DNA of 64,000 nt from the NCBI GenBank assembly GCA_026874595.1, contig CM049307.1, positions 92,418,330 to 92,482,329 on the forward strand, read 5' to 3'. The DNA is from Sipunculus nudus (taxonomy: Eukaryota; Annelida; Sipuncula; Golfingiida; Sipunculidae). Both the position numbers and the translations under genes were made by a program. The notes below the pieces were generated by a model. That model made no database searches, was not told the origin of the DNA, and worked only from the letters and a program-made list of their open reading frames with translations. Below are positions 46,990 through 60,500 of the stretch, one piece after another; positions within the stretch are counted from its first letter, which is position 1; each line of letters starts with the position of its first letter.

Positions 46990-49658
46990 TTTAAGCCTAA
47001 TGTACAAGTAAGACTGCCTGCACATTGACCTATAAGCCTAAGGTGCAAGTAAGACTGCCGGCACATTGACCTTTAAGCCTAATGTACAAGTAAGACTGCC
47101 GGCACATTGACCTTTAAGCCTAATGTGCAAGTAAGACTGCTGGCACATTGACCTTTGAGCCTAATAAACAAGTAAGACTGCCGGCACATTGACCTGTAAG
47201 CCTAATGTACAAGTAAGACTGTCGCATATTGACCTTTAAGCCTAATATACAAGTAAGACTGCCGGCACACTGACCTTTAAGCCTAATGGACAAGTAAGAC
47301 TGTCGCACATTGATCTTTAAGCCTAATGTACAAGTAAGAGTGCCGGCACATTGACCTTTAAGCCTAATGTACAAGTAAGACTACCGGCACATTGACCTTT
47401 AAGCCTAATGTACAAGTAAGACTGCCTGCACATTGACCTTTAAGCCTAATGTACAAGTTAAACTATCGCACATTGAACTTTAACGTGATGTACAAGTAAG
47501 ACTGCCGGCACATTGACCTTTAAGCCTAATGTACAAGTTAGACTGTCGGCACATTGACCTTCTAGATTAATGTACAAGTAAGACTACCGGCACATTCACC
47601 TTTATGCGTGATGTACAAGTAAGACTGCCGGCACATTATCCTTTATGCGTGATGTACATGTTAGACTACCGGCACATTGACCTTTAAGATAATGTACAAG
47701 TAAGACTGCCGGCACTTTCTCCTTTAGGCGTAAAGTACATGTAAGACTGCCGGCACCTTGACCATTAAGCCTAATGTACAAGTATGACTGCCGGCACATT
47801 GACCTTTAAGCCCAATGTACAAGTAAGATTGCCGGCACATTGACCTTACGCCTAATGTACAAGTATGACTGCCGGCACCTTGACCATTAAGCCTAATGTA
47901 CAAGTAAGACTGCCGGCACATTGATCTTTAAGCCTAATGTACAAGTAAGACTGTCGCACATTGACCTTTAAACCTAATGTACAAGTAAGACTGCCGGCAC
48001 ATTGACCTTTAAGATAATGTACAAGTAAGACTGCCGGCACTTTCTCCCTCAAGCGTAAAGTACAGGTAAGACTGCCGGCACCTTGACCATTAAGCCTAAT
48101 GTTCAAGTATGACTCCCGGCACCTTGACCTTTAATCATGATGTACAAGTAAGACTGCCGGCACATTGGCCTTTAAGCCTAATGTACAAGTAAGACTGCCG
48201 GCACATTGACCTTTAAGCCTGATGTACAAGTAAGACTGCCGGCAATTTGACCATTAAGCCTAATGTGCAAGTAAGACTGTCGCACATTGACCTTTAAGCC
48301 TAATGTACAAGTAACTCTGCCGGCACATTGACCTTTGAGCCTAATGTACATGTAAGACTGCTGGCACATTGAACTTTGAGCCTAATAAACAAGTAAGACT
48401 GTCCCACATTGACCTTTAAGCCTAATGTACAAGTAAGACTGCCGGCACATTGACCATTAAGCCTACGGCACAAGTAAGACTGCCGGCACATTGACCTTTA
48501 AGCCTAAGGCACAAGTAAGACTGACGGCACCTTGACCTTTAAGCCTGATGTACAAGTAAGACTGCCGGCACATTGACCTATAAGCCTAAGGTGCAAGTAA
48601 GACTGCCGGCACACTGACCTTTAAGCCTAATGGACAAGTAAGACTGCCGGCACATTGACCTTTAAGCCTAAGGCACAAGTAAGACTGACGGCACCTTGAC
48701 CTTTAAGCCTGATGTACAAGTAAGACTGCCGGACATTGACCTTTAAGCCTAATGTGCAAGTTAAACTATCGCACATTGACCTTTAAGCCTAATGTACAAG
48801 TAAGACTGTCGCACATTGACCTTTAAGCCTAATGTGCAAGTAAGACTGCCGGCACATTGACCTATAAGCCTAAGGTGCAAGTAAGACTGCCGGCACATTG
48901 ACCTATAAGCCTAATGTACAAGTAAGACTTCCGGCACATTGACCTTTAAGCCTAATGTACAAGTAAGACTGCCGGCACATTGACCTTTAAGCCTAATGTG
49001 CAAGTAAGACTGCTGGCACATTGACCTTTGAGCCTAATAAACAAGTAAGACTGCCGGCACATTGACCTGTAAGCCTAATGTACAAGTAAGACTGTCGCAT
49101 ATTGACCTTTAAGCCTAATATACAAGTAAGACTGCCGGCACACTGACCTTTAAGCCTAATGGACAAGTAAGACTGTCGCACATTGATCTTTAAGCCTAAT
49201 GTACAAGTAAGAGTGCCGGCACATTGACCTTTAAGCCTAATGTACAAGTAAGACTACCGGCACATTGACCTTTAAGCCTAATGTACAAGTAAGACTGCCT
49301 GCACATTGACCTTTAAGCCTAATGTACAAGTTAAACTATCGCACATTGAACTTTAACGTGATGTACAAGTAAGACTGCCGGCACATTGACCTTTAAGCCT
49401 AATGTACAAGTTAGACTGTCGGCACATTGACCTTCTAGCTTAATGTACAAGTAAGACTACCGGCACATTCACCTTTATGCGTGATGTACAAGTAAGACTG
49501 CCGGCACATTATCCTTTAAGGGTGATGTACATGTAAGACTACCGGCACATTGACCTTTAAGATAATGTACAAGTAAGACTGCCGGCACTTTCTCCTTTAG
49601 GCGTAAAGTACATGTAAGACTGCCGGCACCTTGACCATTAAGCCTAATGTACAAGTAT
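46990..49658. repeat. Secondary satellite duplication, offset 1873 bp
   Basis: About 46990-47785 recurs at about 48863-49658. The match includes the TAATGGAC and TAAGAGTGCC variants, which are rare elsewhere. Confidence 0.7.
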
Positions 49659-52600
49659 GACTGTCGCACATTGACCTTTAAGCCTAATGTACAAGTAAGA
49701 CTGCCGGCACATTGACCTATAAGCCTAAGGTGCAAGTAAGACTGCCGGCACATTAACCCTTAAGGGTGATGTACATGTTAGACTGCCGGCACATTGACCT
49801 TTAAGATAATATACAAGTAAGACTGCCGGTACTTTCTCCTTTAAGCGTAAAGTACAGGTAAGACTGCCGGCACCTTGACCATTAAGCCTAATGTACAAGT
49901 ATGACTCCCGGCACATTGACCTTTAAGCCCAATGTACAAATAAGACTGCCGGCACATTGACCTTTAAGCCTGATGTACAAGTAAGACTGCCGGCAATTTG
50001 ACCATTAAGCCTAATGTGCAAGTAAGACTGTCGCACATTGACCTTTAAGCCTAATGTACAAGTAACTCTGCCGGCACATTGACCTTTGAGCCTAATGTAC
50101 AAGTAAGACTGCTGGCACATTGAACTTTGAGCCTAATAAACAAGTAAGAATGTCCCACATTGACCTTTAAGCCTAATGTACAAGTAAGACTGCCGGCACA
50201 TTGACCATTAAGCCTAAGGCACAAGTAAGACTGCCGGCACATTGACCTTTAAGCCTAAGGCACAAGTAAGACTGACGGCACCTTGACCTTTAAGCCTAAT
50301 GTACAAGTAAGACTGCCTGCACATTGACCTTTAAGCCTAATGTACAAGTTAAACTATCGCACATTGAACTTTAACGTGATGTACAAGTAAGACTGCCGGC
50401 ACATTGACCTTTAAGCCTAATGTACAAGTTAGACTGTCGGCACATTGACCTTCTAGCTTAATGTACAAGTAAGACTACCGGCACATTCACCTTTATGCGT
50501 GATGTACAAGTAAGACTGCTTGCACATTGACCTTTAAACCTAATGTACAAGTAAGACTGCCGGCACATTGACCTTTAAGCCTAATGTGCAAGTAAGACTG
50601 CTGGCACATTGACCTTTGAGCCTAATAAACAAGTAAGACTGCCGGCACATTGACCTGTAAGCCTAATGTACAAGTAAGACTGTCGCATATTGACCTTTAA
50701 GCCTAATATACAAGTAAGACTGCCGGCACACAGACCTTTAAGCCTAATGGACAAGTAAGACTGTCGCACATTGATCTTTAAGCCTAATGTACAAGTAAGA
50801 CTGCCTGCACATTGACCTTTAAGCCTAATGTACAAGTTAAAATATCGCACATTGAACTTTAACGTGATGTACAAGTAAGACTGCCGGCACATTGACCTTT
50901 AAGCCTAATGTACAAGTTAGACTGTCGGCACATTGACCTTCTAGCTTAATGTACAAGTAAGACTACCGGCACATTCACCTTTATGCGTGATGTACAAGTA
51001 AGACTGCCGGCACATTATCCTTTAAGGGTGATGTACATGTTAGACTACCGGCACAGTGACCTTTAAGATAATGTACAAGTAAGACTGCCGGCACTTTCTC
51101 CTTTAGGCGTAAAGTACATGTAAGACTGCCGACACCTTGTCCATTAAGCCTAATGTACAAGTATGACTGCCGGCACATTAACCTTTAAGCCCAATGTACA
51201 AGTAAGATTGCCGGCACATTGACCTTACGCCTAATGTCCAAGTAAGACTGCCGGCACATTAACCCTTAAGGGTGATGTACATGTTAGACTGCCGGCACAT
51301 TGACCTTTAAGATAATATACAAGTAAGACTGCCGGTATTTTCTCCTTTAAGCGTAAAGTACAGGTAAGACTGCCGGCACTTTGACCATTAAGCCTAATGT
51401 ACAAGTATGACTCCCGGCACATTGACCTTTAAGCCCAATGTACAAATAAGACTGCCGGCACATTGACCTTTAAGCCTAATGTACAAGTATGACTGCCGGC
51501 ACATTGACCTTTAAGCCTTATGTACAAGTAAGACTGCCGGGACATTGACCTTAAGCCTAATGTACAAGTAAGACTGCCGGTATTTTCTCCTTTAAGCGTG
51601 AAGTACAGGTAAGACTGCCGGCACATTGACCTTTAAGATGATGTACAAGTAAAACTGCCGGCACTTTCTCCTTTAAGCGTAAAGTACAGGTAAGACTGTC
51701 GGCACCTTGACCTTTAAGCCTAATGTACAAGTAAGACTGCCGGCATATTGGCCTTTAAGCCTAATGTACAAGTAAGACTGCCGGCACATTGACCTTTAAG
51801 CCTGATGTACAAGTAAGACTGCCGGCACATTGACCTTTAAGCCTTATGTGCAAGTAAGACTGCCGGCACATTGACCTTTAAGCCTAATGTACAAGTAAGA
51901 CTGCCGGCACATTGACCTGTAAGCCTAATGTACAAGTAAGACTGTCGCACATTGACCTTTAAGCCTAATGTACAAGTAAGACTGCCGGCACATTGACCTT
52001 TAAGCCTAATGTGCAAGTAAGACTACCGGCACATTGAACTTAAAGCCTAATGTACAAGTAAGACTGCCTGCACATTGACCTTTAAGCCTAATGTACAAGT
52101 TAAACTGTCGCACATTGACCTTTAAGCGTGATGTACAAGTAAGACTGCCGGCACATTGACCTTTAAGCCTAATGTACAAGTTAGACTGCCGGCACATTAA
52201 ACCTTATGGGTGATGTACATGTTAGACTGCCGGCACATTGACCTTTAAGATAATATAAAAGTAAGACTGCCGGTACTTTCTCCTTAAAGTGTGAAGTACA
52301 GGTAAGACTGCCGGCACATTGACCCTTAAGCCTAATGTACAAGTAAGACTGCCGGCACATTGGCCTTAAAGCCTAATGTACTAGTAAGACTGCCGGCACA
52401 ATGACCTTTAAGCCTAATGTACAAGTTTGACTGTCGCAAATTGACCTTTAAGCCTATTGTACAAATAAGACTGCCGGCACATTGACCTTTAAACCTAATG
52501 TACAAGTTAGACTGTCGCACATTGACCTTTAAGCCTAATGAACAAGTAAGACTGCCGGAACATTGACCTTTAAACCTAATGTACAAGTTAGACTGTCGCA

Positions 52601-52999
52601 CATTGACCTTAAAGCCTAATGTACAAGTAAGACTGCCGGCACATTGATCTTTAAGCCTAATGTACAAGTAAGAATGTCGCACATTGACCTTTAAACCTAA
52701 TGTACAAGTAAGACTGCCGGCACATTATCCTTTAAGGGTGATGTACATGTTAGACTGCCGGCACATTGACCTTTAAGATAATGTACAAGTAAGACTGCCG
52801 GCACTTTCTCCCTCAAGCGTAAAGTACAGGTAAGACTGCCGGCAACTTGACCATTAAGCCTAATGTACAAGTAAGACTGCCAACACATTGACCTTTAAGC
52901 CTAAGGCAAAAGTAAGACTGCCGGCACCTTGACCTTTAAGCCTAATGTACAAGTAAGACTGCCGGCACATTGGCCTTTAAGCCTAATCTACAAGTAAGA

Positions 53000-54546
53000 C
53001 TGCCGGCAAATTAACCTTTAAGCCTGATGTACAAGTAAGACTGCCGGCAAATTGACCTATAAGCCTAATGTGCAAGTAAGACTGCCGGCACATTGACCTT
53101 TAAGCCTAATGTACAAGTAAGACTGCCGGCACATTGACCTTTAAGCCTAATGTGCAAGTAAGACTGCTGGCACATTGACCTTTGAGCCTAATAAACAAGT
53201 AAGACTGCCGGCACATTGACCTGTAAGCCTAATGTACAAGTAAGACTGTCGCATATTGACCTTTAAGCCTAATATACAAGTAAGACTGCCGGCACACTGA
53301 CCTTTAAGCCTAATGGACAAGTAAGACTGTCGCACATTGATCTTTAAGCCTAATGTACAAGTAAGACTGCCGGCACATTGACCTTTAAGCCTAATGTACA
53401 AGTAAGACTACCGGCACATTGACCTTTAAGCCTAATGTACAAGTAAGACTGCCTGCACATTGACCTTTAAGCCTAATGTACAAGTTAAACTCTCGCACAT
53501 TGAACTTTAACGTGATGTACAAATAAGACTGCCGGCACATTGACCTTTAAGCCTAATGTACAAGTTAGACTGTCGGCACATTGACCTTCTAGCTTAATGT
53601 ACAAGTTGGACTGTCGGCACATTGACCTTCTAGCTTAATGTACAAGTAAGACTACCGGCACATTCACCTTTATGCGTGATGTACAAGTAAGACTGCCGGC
53701 ACATTATCCTTTAAGGGTGATGTACATGTTAGACTACCGGCACAGTGACCTTTAAGATAATGTACAAGTAAGACTGCCGGCACTTTCTCCTTTAGGCGTA
53801 AAGTACATGTAAGACTGCCGGCACCTTGACCATTAAGCCTAATGTACAAGTATGACTGCCGGCACATTAACCTTTAAGCCCAATGTACAAGTAAGATTGC
53901 CGGCACATTGACCTTACGCCTAATGTACAAGTAAGACTGCCGGCACATTAACCCTTAAGGGTGATGTACATGTTAGACTGCCGGCACATTGACCTTTAAG
54001 ATAATATACAAGTAAGACTGCCGGTACTTTCTCCTTTAAGCGTAAAGTACAGGTAAGACTGCCGGCACTTTGACCATTAAGCCTAATGTACAAGTATGAC
54101 TCCCGGCACATTGACCTTTAAGCCCAATGTACAAATAAGACTGCCGGCAAATTAACCTTTAAGCCTGATGTACAAGTAAGACTGCCGGCAAATTGACCTA
54201 TAAGCCTAATGTGCAAGTAAGACTGCCGGCACATTGACCTTTAAGCCTAATGTACAAGTAAGACTGCCGGCACATTGACCTTTAAGCCTAATGTGCAAGT
54301 AAGACTGCTGGCACATTGACCTTTGAGCCTAATAAACAAGTAAGACTGCCGGCACATTGACCTGTAAGCCTAATGTACAAGTAAGACTGTCGCATATTGA
54401 CCTTTAAGCCTAATATACAAGTAAGACTGCCGGCACACTGACCTTTAAGCCTAATGGACAAGTAAGACTGTCGCACATTGATCTTTAAGCCTAATGTACA
54501 AGTAAGACTGCCGGCACATTGACCTTTAAGCCTAATGTACAAGTAA
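53000..54546. repeat. Secondary satellite duplication, offset 1141 bp
   Basis: About 53000-53405 recurs at about 54141-54546, including the paired GGCAAATTAACC and GGCAAATTGACC variants. It ends where the 21686-bp duplicate starts. Confidence 0.7.
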
Positions 54547-54555
54547 GACTACCGG

Positions 54556-57500
54556 CACATTGGCCTTAAAGCCTAATGTACAAGTAAGACTGCCGGCACA
54601 TTGACCTTTAAGCCTAATGTACAAGTTTGACTGTCGCACATTGACCTTTAAGCCTATTGTACAAGTAAGACTGCCGGCACATTGACCTTTAAGCCTAATG
54701 TACAAATAAGACTACCGGCACATTGACTTTAAGCGTGAGGTACATGTTAGACTGCCGGCACATTGACCTTTAAGATAATGTACAAGTAAGACTGCCGGCA
54801 CTTTCTCCCTTAAGCCTAATGTACAAGTAAGACTGTCGCACATTTACCTTTCAGATGAATGTACAAGTAAGACTGTCGGCACATTGACCTTTTAGCCTAA
54901 TGTACAAGTAAGACTGCCGGCAAATTTGGCCTTTATGCCTAATGTACAAGTAAGACTGCCGGCACATTGACCTTTAAGCCTGATGTACAAGTAAGACTGC
55001 CGGCACTTTGACCTTTAAGCCTAATGTGCAAGTAAGACTGTCGCACATTGACCTTTAGGCCTAATGTACAAGTAAGACTACCGGCACATTGACCTTTAAG
55101 CCTCATGTACAAGTAACACTGCCTGCACATTTACCTTTAAGCCTAATGTACAAGTTAAACTGTCGCACATTGACCTTTAAGCGTGATGTACAAGTAAGAC
55201 TGCCGGCACATTGACCTTTAAGCCTAATGTACAAGTTAGACTGTCGGCACATTGACCTTCAAGCTTAATGTACAAGTAAGACTGCCGGCACATTGACATT
55301 TAAGCGTGATGTACAAGTAAGACTGCCGGCACATTGACCTTTAAGCGTGATGTACAAGTAAGACTGCCGGCACATTGACCTTTAAGCCTAATGTACAAGT
55401 AAGACTGCCGGCACATTCACCTTTAAGCCTAATGTACAAGTAAGACTCCCGGCACATTGACCTTTAAGCCTAATGTACAAGTATGACTGCCGGCACATTG
55501 ACCTTTAAGCCTAATGTACAAGTAAGACTGCCGGGACATTGACCTTAAGCCTAATGTACAAGTAAGACTGCCGGCACATTAACCCTTATGGGTGATGTAC
55601 ATGTTAGACTGCCGGGACATTGACCTTTAAGATAATATACAAGTAAGACTGCCGGTACTTTCTCCTTTAAGCGTGAAGTACAGGTAAGACCGCCGGCACA
55701 TTGACCTTTAAGATAATGTACAAGTAAAACTGCCGGTACTTTCTCCTTTAAGCGTGAAGTACAGGTAAGACTAACGGCACCTTGACCTTTAAGCCTAATG
55801 TACAAGTAAGACTGCCGGTACATTGGCCTTTAAGCCTAATGTACAAGTAAGACTGCCGGCACATTGACCTTTAAGCCTGATGTACAAGTTAGACTGCCAG
55901 CACATTGACCTTTAAGCCTAATGTACAAATAAGACTACCGGCACATTGACTTTAAGCGTGATGTACAAGTAAGACTGCCGGCACATTGACCTTTAAGCCT
56001 AATGTACAAGTAAGACTGTCAGCACATTAACCTTTAAGCGTGATGAACAAGTATGACTGCCGGCACCTTGACATTTGAGCGTGATATCCAAGTACGATTG
56101 CCGCACATTGACCTTTAAGCATGATTTACAAGTAAGACTACCGGCACATTGACCTTTATGCCTGATGTACAAGTAAGACTGCCGGCACATTATCCTTTAA
56201 GGGTGATGTACATGTAAGACTGCCGGCACATTGACCTTTAAGATAATGTACAAGTAAGACTGCCGGCACTTTCTCCTTTAGGCGTAAGGTACAGGTAAGA
56301 CTGCCGGCACCTTGACCATTTAGCCTAATGTACAAGTATGACTGCCGGCACATTGACCTTTAAGCCCAATGTACAAGTAAGATTGCCGGCACATTGACCT
56401 AACGCCTAATGTACAAGTAAGACTGCCGGCACATTAACCCTTAAGGGTGATGTACATGTTAGACTGCCGGCACATTGACCTTTAAGATAATATACAAGTA
56501 AGACTGCCGGTACTTTCTCCTTTAAGCGTAAAGTACAGGTAAGACTGCCGGCACCTTGACCATTAAGCCTAATGTACAAGTATGACTCCTGGCACATTGA
56601 CCTTTAAGCCCAATGTACAAGTAAGACTGCCGGCACATTGACCTTTAAGCCTAATGTACAAGAATGACTGCCGGCACATTGACCTTTAAGCCTAATGTAC
56701 AAGTAAGACTGCCGGTACTTTCTCCTTTAAGCGTGAAGTGCAGGTAAGACTGCCGGCACATTGACCTTTAAGATAATGTACAATTAAAACTGCCGGCACT
56801 TTCTCCTTTAAGCGTAAAGTACAGGTAAGACTGTCGGCACCTTGACCTTTAAGCCTAATGTAAAAGTAAGACTGCCGGCACATTGGCCTTTAAGCCTAAT
56901 GTACAAGTAAGACTGCCGGCACATTGACCTGTAAGCCTGATGTACAAGTAAGACTGCCGGCACATTGACCTTTAAGCCTAATGTGCAAGTAAGACTGTCG
57001 CACATTGACCTTTAAGCCTAATGTACAAGTAAGACTGCCGGCACATTGACCTTTGAGCCTAATGTACAAGTAAGACTGCTGGCACATTGACCTTTGAGCC
57101 TAATAAACAAGTAAGACTGTCCCACATTGACCTTTAAGCCTAATGTATAAGTAAGACTGCCGGCACATTGACATTTAAGCCTTATGTACAAGTAAGACTG
57201 CTGGCACATTGACCTTTGAACCTAGTAAACAAGTAAGACTGCCGGCACATTGACATTTAAGCATAATGTACAAGTAAAACTGTCGCACATTGACTTTTAA
57301 GCCTAATGTACAAGTAAGACTGCCGGCACATTGATCTTTAAGCCTAATGTACAAGTAAGACTGTCGCACATTGACCTTTAAGTCTAATGTACAAGTAAGA
57401 CTGCCGGCACATTGACCTTTAAGCCTAATTTACCAGTAAGACTACCGGCACATTGACCTTAAAGCCTAATGTACAAGTAAGACTGCCTGCACATCGACCT

Positions 57501-60500
57501 TTAGGCCTAATGTACAAGTTAAACTGTCGCACATTGACCTTTATGCGTGATGTACAAGTAAGACTGCCGGCACATTGACCTTTTAGCCTAATGTGCAAGT
57601 TAGACTGCCGGCACATTAAACCTTATGGGTGATGTACATGTTAGACTGCCGGCACATTGACCTTTAAGATAATATACAAGTAAGACTGCCGGTACTTTCT
57701 CCTTTAAGTGTGAAGTACAGGTAAGACTGCCGGGACATTGACCTTTAAGCCTAATGTACAAGTAAGACTGCCAGCACATTGGCCTTAAAGCCTAATGTAC
57801 AAGTAAGACTGCCGGCACATTGACCTTTAAGCCTAATGTACAAGTTTGACTGTCGCACATTGACCTTTAAGCCTATTGTACAAGTAAGACTGCCGGCACA
57901 TTGACCTTTAAGCCTAATGTACAAATAAGACTACCGGCACATTGACTTTAAGCGTGAGGTACATGTTAGACTGCCGGCACATTGACCTTTAAGATAATGT
58001 ACAAGTAAGACTGCCGGCACTTTCTCCTTTAAGCCTAATGTACAAGTAAGACTGTCGCACATTTACCTTTCAGCCGAATGTACAAGTAAGACTGCCGGCA
58101 CATTGACCTTTAAACCTAATGTACAAGTTAGACTGTCGCACATTGACCTTTAAGCCTAATGAACAAGTAAGACTGCCGGCACATTGACCTTTAAACCTAA
58201 TGTACAAGTTAGACTGTCGCACATTGACCTTAAAGCCTAATGTACAAGTAAGACTGCCGGCACATTGATCTTTAAGCCTAATGTACAAGTAAGACTGTCG
58301 CACATTGACCTTTAAACCTAATGTACAAGTAAGACTGCCGGAACATTATCCTTTAAGGGTGATGTACATGTTAGAATGCCGGCACATTGACCTTTAAGAT
58401 AATGTACAAGTAAGACTGCCGGCACATTGACCTTTAAGCCTGATGTACAAGTAAGACTGCCGGCACATTGACCATTAAGCCTAATGTGCAAGTAAGACTG
58501 TCGCACATTGACCTTTAAGCCTAATGTACAAGTAAGACTGCCGGCACATTGACCTTTGAGCCTAATGTACAAGTAAGACTGCTGGCACATTGAACTTTGA
58601 GCCTAATAAACAAGTAAGACTGTGCCACATTGACCTTTAAGCCTAATGTACAAGTAGGACTGCCGGCACATTGACCTTTAAGCCTAATGTACAAGTAAGA
58701 CTGCCGGCACATTGACCTTTAAGCCTAATGCACAAGTAAGACTGCCGGCACATCGACCTTTAAGCCTAATGTACAAGTAAGACTACCGGCACCTTGACCT
58801 TTAAGCCTAATGTACAAGTTAGACTGTCGGCACATTGACCTTCGATCTTAATGTACAAGTAAGACTGCCGGCACATTGACCTTTAAGCCTGATGTACAAG
58901 TAAGACTGCCGGCACTTTGACCTTTAAGCCTAATGTGCAAGTAAGACTGTCGCACATTGACCTTTAAGCCTAATGTACAAGTAAGACTGCCGGCACATTG
59001 ACCTTTGAGCCTAATGTACAAGTAAGACTGCTGGCACATTGACCTTTGAGCCTAATAAACAAGTAAGACTGTCCCACATTGACCTTTAAGCCTAATGTAC
59101 AAGTAGGACTGCCGGCACATTGACCTTAAAGCCTAATGTACAAGTAAGACTGCCGGCACATTGACCTTTAAGCCTAATGCACAAGTAAGACTGCCGGCAC
59201 CTTGACCTTTAAGCCTAATGTACAAGTAAGACTGCCGGCACATTGGCCTATAAGCCTAATCTGCAAGTAAGACTGTCGCACATTGACCTTTAAGCCTAAT
59301 TTACAAGTAAGACTGCCGGCACATTGACCTTTGAGCCTAATGTACAAGTAAGACTGCTGGCACATTGACCTTTGAGCCTAATAAACAAGTAAGACTGCCG
59401 GCACATTGACCTTTAAGCCTAATGTACAAGTAAGACTGCCGGCACATTGACCTTTAGGCCTAATATACAAGTAAGACTGCCGCCACATTGACCTTTAAGC
59501 CTAATGGACAAGTAAGACTGCCGGCACATTGACCTTTAAGCCTAATGTACATGTAAGACTGCCGGCACATTGACCTTTAAGCCTAATGTGCAAGTAAGAC
59601 TGCTGGCACATTGACCTTTGAGCCTAATAAACAAGTAAGACTGCCGGCACATTGACCTGTACGCCTAATGTACAAGTAAGACTGTCGCATATTGACCTTT
59701 AAGCCTAATATACAAGTAAGACTGCCGGCACATTGACCTTTAAGCCTAATGGACAAGTAAGACTGTCGCACATTGATCTTAAAGCCTAATGTACAAGTAA
59801 GACTGCCTGCACATTGACCTTTAAGCCTAATGTACAAGTTAAACTATCGCACATTGAACTTAAAGCGTGATGTACAAGTAAGACTGCCGGCACATTGACC
59901 TTTAAGCCTAATGTACAAGTTAGACTGTCGGCACATTGACCTTCTAGCTTAATGTACAAGTAAGACTACCGGCACATTCACCTTTATGCGTGATGTACAA
60001 GTAAGACTGCCGGCACATTATCCTTTAAGGGTGATGTACATGTTAGACTACCGGCACATTGGCCTTTAAGATAATGTACAAGTAAGACTGCCGGCACTTT
60101 CTCCTTTAGGCGTAAAGTACAGGTAAGACTGCCGGCACCTTCACCAATAAGCCTAATGTACAAGTATGACTGCCGGCACATTGACCTTTAAGCCCAATGT
60201 ACAAGTAAGATTGCCGGCACATTGACCTTACGCCTAATGTACAAGTAAGACTGCCGGCACATTATCCTTTAAGGGTGATGTACATGTTAGACTACCGGCA
60301 CATTGACCTTTAAGATAATGTACAAGTAAGACTGCCGGCACTTTCTCCTTTAGGCGTAAAGTACATGTAAGACTGCCGGCACCTTGACCATTAAGCCTAA
60401 TGTACAAGTATGACTGCCGGTACATTGACCTTTAAGCCCAATGTACAAGTAAGATTGCCGGCACATTGACCTTACGCCTAATGTACAAGTAAGACTGCCG